Source: Yersinia similis
GTDB lineage: Bacteria > Pseudomonadota > Gammaproteobacteria > Enterobacterales > Enterobacteriaceae
NCBI RefSeq assembly: GCF_001053095.1
Contig: NZ_CGBP01000036.1
Coordinates: forward strand, 1-49,867
Reading direction: 5' to 3'
DNA length: 49,867 nt
Positions 48,056 to 49,867 of this stretch are shown here, piece by piece (the stretch's first letter is position 1; each line of letters starts with the position of its first letter). The notes beneath the pieces are model-generated. The model was given only the letters and a program-made list of their open reading frames with translations. It was not told the DNA's origin and did no database searches. The position numbers were made by a program, and so were the translations under genes.

Positions 48056-48586
48056 TTATCTATCAAACGTTATTGATAACAAGGAGGCTTTGGCTGAATC
48101 GCTGTAGGTATTCCAGAGTTCTTCTGTGCTGTTAAATGCGATGATAACTCCTCTGTCCATAAAGGAAGTTATTAGCATGACATTATGAATATCTGTATCT
48201 ATTGCCTTAGAGGTAAAATTAAGCAGCCATGCCTTTTGGCCCTTATCTACAATTACACTCTCTGCCGCTGGTTGGTAGTTGCGCATCGCATGTAACAACA
48301 AGTCTTTATAACCATCTAATTGTTCAATCTTAAGTGGTAATATGCCCGCGCTCATAGCTAAGTTTACCGTCCCTTGCTCATTGGTAAAAACCACTTGAGG
48401 GCGATTATCTGAAGGGTATTTATATTTTTTCATCGTCTCATCCATACGAAGAAAACCTTTAGGAATATTGAGAGATATACCCTGTTCAGGAATCTGCTGG
48501 CGTTCCATAAGTATCTGAGCTTGGGCTTGGATTGAAAAGACAAGACCAATCGCGACACTAAATATCCCCTTAAGTACTTTTTTCAT
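48056..48586 (-). CDS. Exported protein of unknown function in the CDI remnant region
   Basis: A 176-residue protein with a clear signal peptide (MKKVLKGIFSVAIGLVFSIQ, cleavage near AQAQ). The mature part is alpha/beta with no motif I recognise (GISLNIPKGFLRMDETMKKY, FTSKAIDTDIHNVMLITSFM). Its position among toxin remnants suggests a periplasmic immunity or accessory protein, but nothing in the sequence proves it. The in-frame TTG at 48601 is a weaker start than ATG 48586. Confidence 0.65.
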   Translation of the reverse strand: MKKVLKGIFSVAIGLVFSIQAQAQILMERQQIPEQGISLNIPKGFLRMDETMKKYKYPSDNRPQVVFTNEQGTVNLAMSAGILPLKIEQLDGYKDLLLHAMRNYQPAAESVIVDKGQKAWLLNFTSKAIDTDIHNVMLITSFMDRGVIIAFNSTEELWNTYSDSAKASLLSITFDR

Positions 48587-48674
48587 AGATTTGTAGTCCA
48601 AGATAAATAGGCTTATTTAATGGCAATTATGATGCAACAAAGTATCTAAGGGAAATGAAACGACTCAGACTGAT

Positions 48675-48905
48675 CTACCCCACCATCATTGCCAGCATAA
48701 CAAGATGATCAAGATCGTCTTCCGATATCTTGTCTGCGATCTCTTTGGCGACAATACCCGTAATACCCGCTTTAACACCGATCTCCAGAACTTGCTTCGC
48801 TATCAGACTTCGGCAGGGTGCAGCGATACCACATCCCTTCAGAACCAGACCCAGCGTATTATTCTCTACCGCATTGGTTCATTACCGGCCTCACCATCAG
48901 CACGC
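48675..48905 (-). pseudogene. Orphan CdiA pretoxin fragment with VENN motif
   Basis: The frame ending at 48675 reads NAVENNTLGLVLKGCGIAA, then PCRSLIAKQVLEIGVKAGIT and ISEDDLDHLVMLAMM. VENN marks the border of the variable toxin in CdiA proteins, and the segment after it resembles the conserved pretoxin helix bundle. An upstream piece (ADGEAGNEPM) is one frame off, so a frameshift lies just before VENN, and no toxin domain follows. It is joined directly to the IS4-type transposase remnant upstream. Confidence 0.75.
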
Positions 48906-49126
48906 ACGACGTCAGTAATAGGCTCATTGCGGAAAAAGGCCATAGAGACGACCATCCAGATGACCATATCGCCAGGCAAACAGCGGCGACGAACAGTGGC
49001 ATGTTCGGAAAGCGTCAAACAGTGTTGTATCCACTCAGCGGGCAGATGCTCTGCGAAAAGTTGCGCAGAGGGGTGTGGCATAAGGGGGTGATCACTAAAA
49101 TCAAGCAGGTCGTTGAGAAATGGCAT
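48906..49126 (-). pseudogene. IS4-family transposase N-terminal remnant
   Basis: About 74 codons with the IS4 N-terminal domain pattern: HLPAEWIQHCLTLSEHATVR, RRCLPGDMVIWMVVSMAFFR, then NEPITDVV. Complete IS4-type transposases are over 400 residues; the rest, including the DDE core, is absent. No terminal inverted repeat is visible. It probably inserted in, or recombined with, the toxin locus. Confidence 0.75.
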
Positions 49127-49196
49127 AACAAAGATCCCGCCCCAAAGGCTGGGATCTTATTCAAGAACCAAAATTGCTTATTAAATAATAATTAAT

Positions 49197-49661
49197 TCAA
49201 ATATGAATTTCTTCTGTAGTAATAAGGATTGGTTGAATATAAGACTCTAATTCATTCTCCATCAACCACTCTGCACTATCCCTTTTAGCGTGAAATTTTA
49301 TTTTTGGCAAAAAGGTTTCATCGTCTAATGCAATGATTACATTTAACGCTGAGCTTCTAAATGACCGCCACTTTTTTATCAATTCATTAGAGAAAACAAT
49401 GGAATATGCAAGATGTGAATTATCTACATAGTCCTCCATATGAAAAGAATTCACAAAACACTCATACGCAATTTCATCATCAAAATTTGAGCGATGCACG
49501 GACGTACAATAATCCAGCAATCGCTTGGATAAAAAGCTACCGTGTTCTTCTATAAAACCTAACTCTATTATTTCATTAAGTTTTTTTGATAAATTTAAAT
49601 CAACAAAATCATCAGATGTTAATTTGGCAAGTTGTATGTCCATTAGACTATTAGTTAGCAA
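49197..49661 (-). CDS. Candidate CDI immunity protein
   Basis: A 154-residue acidic cytoplasmic-type protein with no signal peptide. I recognise no family. It follows the cdiA-like 3' end directly: TTG 49661 lies one base after the toxin stop TAA (49663-49665), with GGGAGA in the end of the toxin gene as ribosome site. ATG at 49643 is the alternative start. Position, size and acidity are those of CdiI immunity proteins, which are highly variable. Function is inferred from position only. Confidence 0.6.
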   Translation of the reverse strand: MLTNSLMDIQLAKLTSDDFVDLNLSKKLNEIIELGFIEEHGSFLSKRLLDYCTSVHRSNFDDEIAYECFVNSFHMEDYVDNSHLAYSIVFSNELIKKWRSFRSSALNVIIALDDETFLPKIKFHAKRDSAEWLMENELESYIQPILITTEEIHI

Positions 49662-49662
49662 A

Positions 49663-49867
49663 TTACTGTTCTCCCAAATAATTAGACATGCCTTTCTCTA
49701 TAGCTTTTTTAAAAGCTGGATTTTTCAGCTGGATATTTACACTTTTTGGAGCGTCAGGAAAACTTTGAGTTATCTTTCTCTTTATCAAAGATAGGGGAAA
49801 GGGCATTGTTGGCCTGCTCCACGTCACGGCTCAGGTCATCAACATTCTGCTGCTGGTTATCCGTGTC
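49663..49867 (-). pseudogene. 3' end of a cdiA/hemagglutinin-like gene, frameshifted
   Basis: The frame entering from the right edge reads VDDLSRDVEQANNALSPIFD and KEKDNSKF, then stops at 49754. ALSPIFDKEK is a hallmark of the region before pretoxin domains in yersinial hemagglutinin/CDI proteins. One base off, the sequence continues as PDAPKSVNIQLKNPAFKKAI and EKGMSNYLGEQ to a stop at 49663. A T-run (TTTT at 49757-49760) is the likely indel site. The gene continues beyond the window. Confidence 0.75.

Overview
The window reads as a Yersinia chromosome, most likely the Y. pseudotuberculosis/Y. pestis group. Three things support this: gene-by-gene similarity to enterobacterial proteins, several ERIC elements with the yersinial TACCC...GGGTA ends, and a type I-F CRISPR-Cas locus whose repeat core (GCTGCCTGTGCGGCAG) is the one known from that group. 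The species call is inference; no 16S rRNA or species marker is present.

Positions 1-19219 keep the conserved enterobacterial backbone around pyrC and opgGH. In order they hold an ABM-family monooxygenase, pyrC, dinI (under a LexA box), bssS, solA, a LuxR-type regulator, a 37-codon yceO-like gene, a tqsA-like exporter, trhO, lpxL, a POT peptide transporter in the place where E. coli has mdtG, yceK, and the glucan genes opgH, opgG and opgC. Two loci here are decayed: a collapsed sensor kinase/response regulator pair (8703-9355), and opgC, which carries a one-base frameshift plus a 213-bp ERIC insertion.

Positions 19220-25017 hold a small conserved gene, the K+/H+ antiporter nhaP2, a DMT-family exporter, repeat-rich intergenic DNA, and a solo LuxR quorum-sensing regulator whose convergent luxI partner survives only as a 3' fragment.

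Positions 25018-34330 are a complete minus-strand type I-F CRISPR-Cas system: leader, 9-repeat/8-spacer array, cas1, cas2-3, csy1, csy2, csy3 and cas6f. ERIC elements sit between the array and cas1 and between cas2-3 and csy1.

Positions 34535-47831 hold the mechanosensitive channel ybdG and then a ten-gene divergent sugar cluster. The left arm encodes a lipoprotein binding protein, two ABC permeases, a GH130 mannoside phosphorylase, a DUF1861 protein, an outer-membrane barrel and a periplasmic toroid protein. The right arm encodes a LacI regulator, a phosphomannomutase and the ABC ATPase. Three near-identical TTTAACGTTAAA operators and a perfect CRP box lie between the arms. Together they suggest import and phosphorolysis of beta-mannosides: oligosaccharide to mannose-1-phosphate to mannose-6-phosphate.

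Positions 47880-49867 are the decayed 3' end of a contact-dependent inhibition (CdiA-like) locus, with pretoxin fragments, a candidate immunity gene and an IS4-family transposase remnant.
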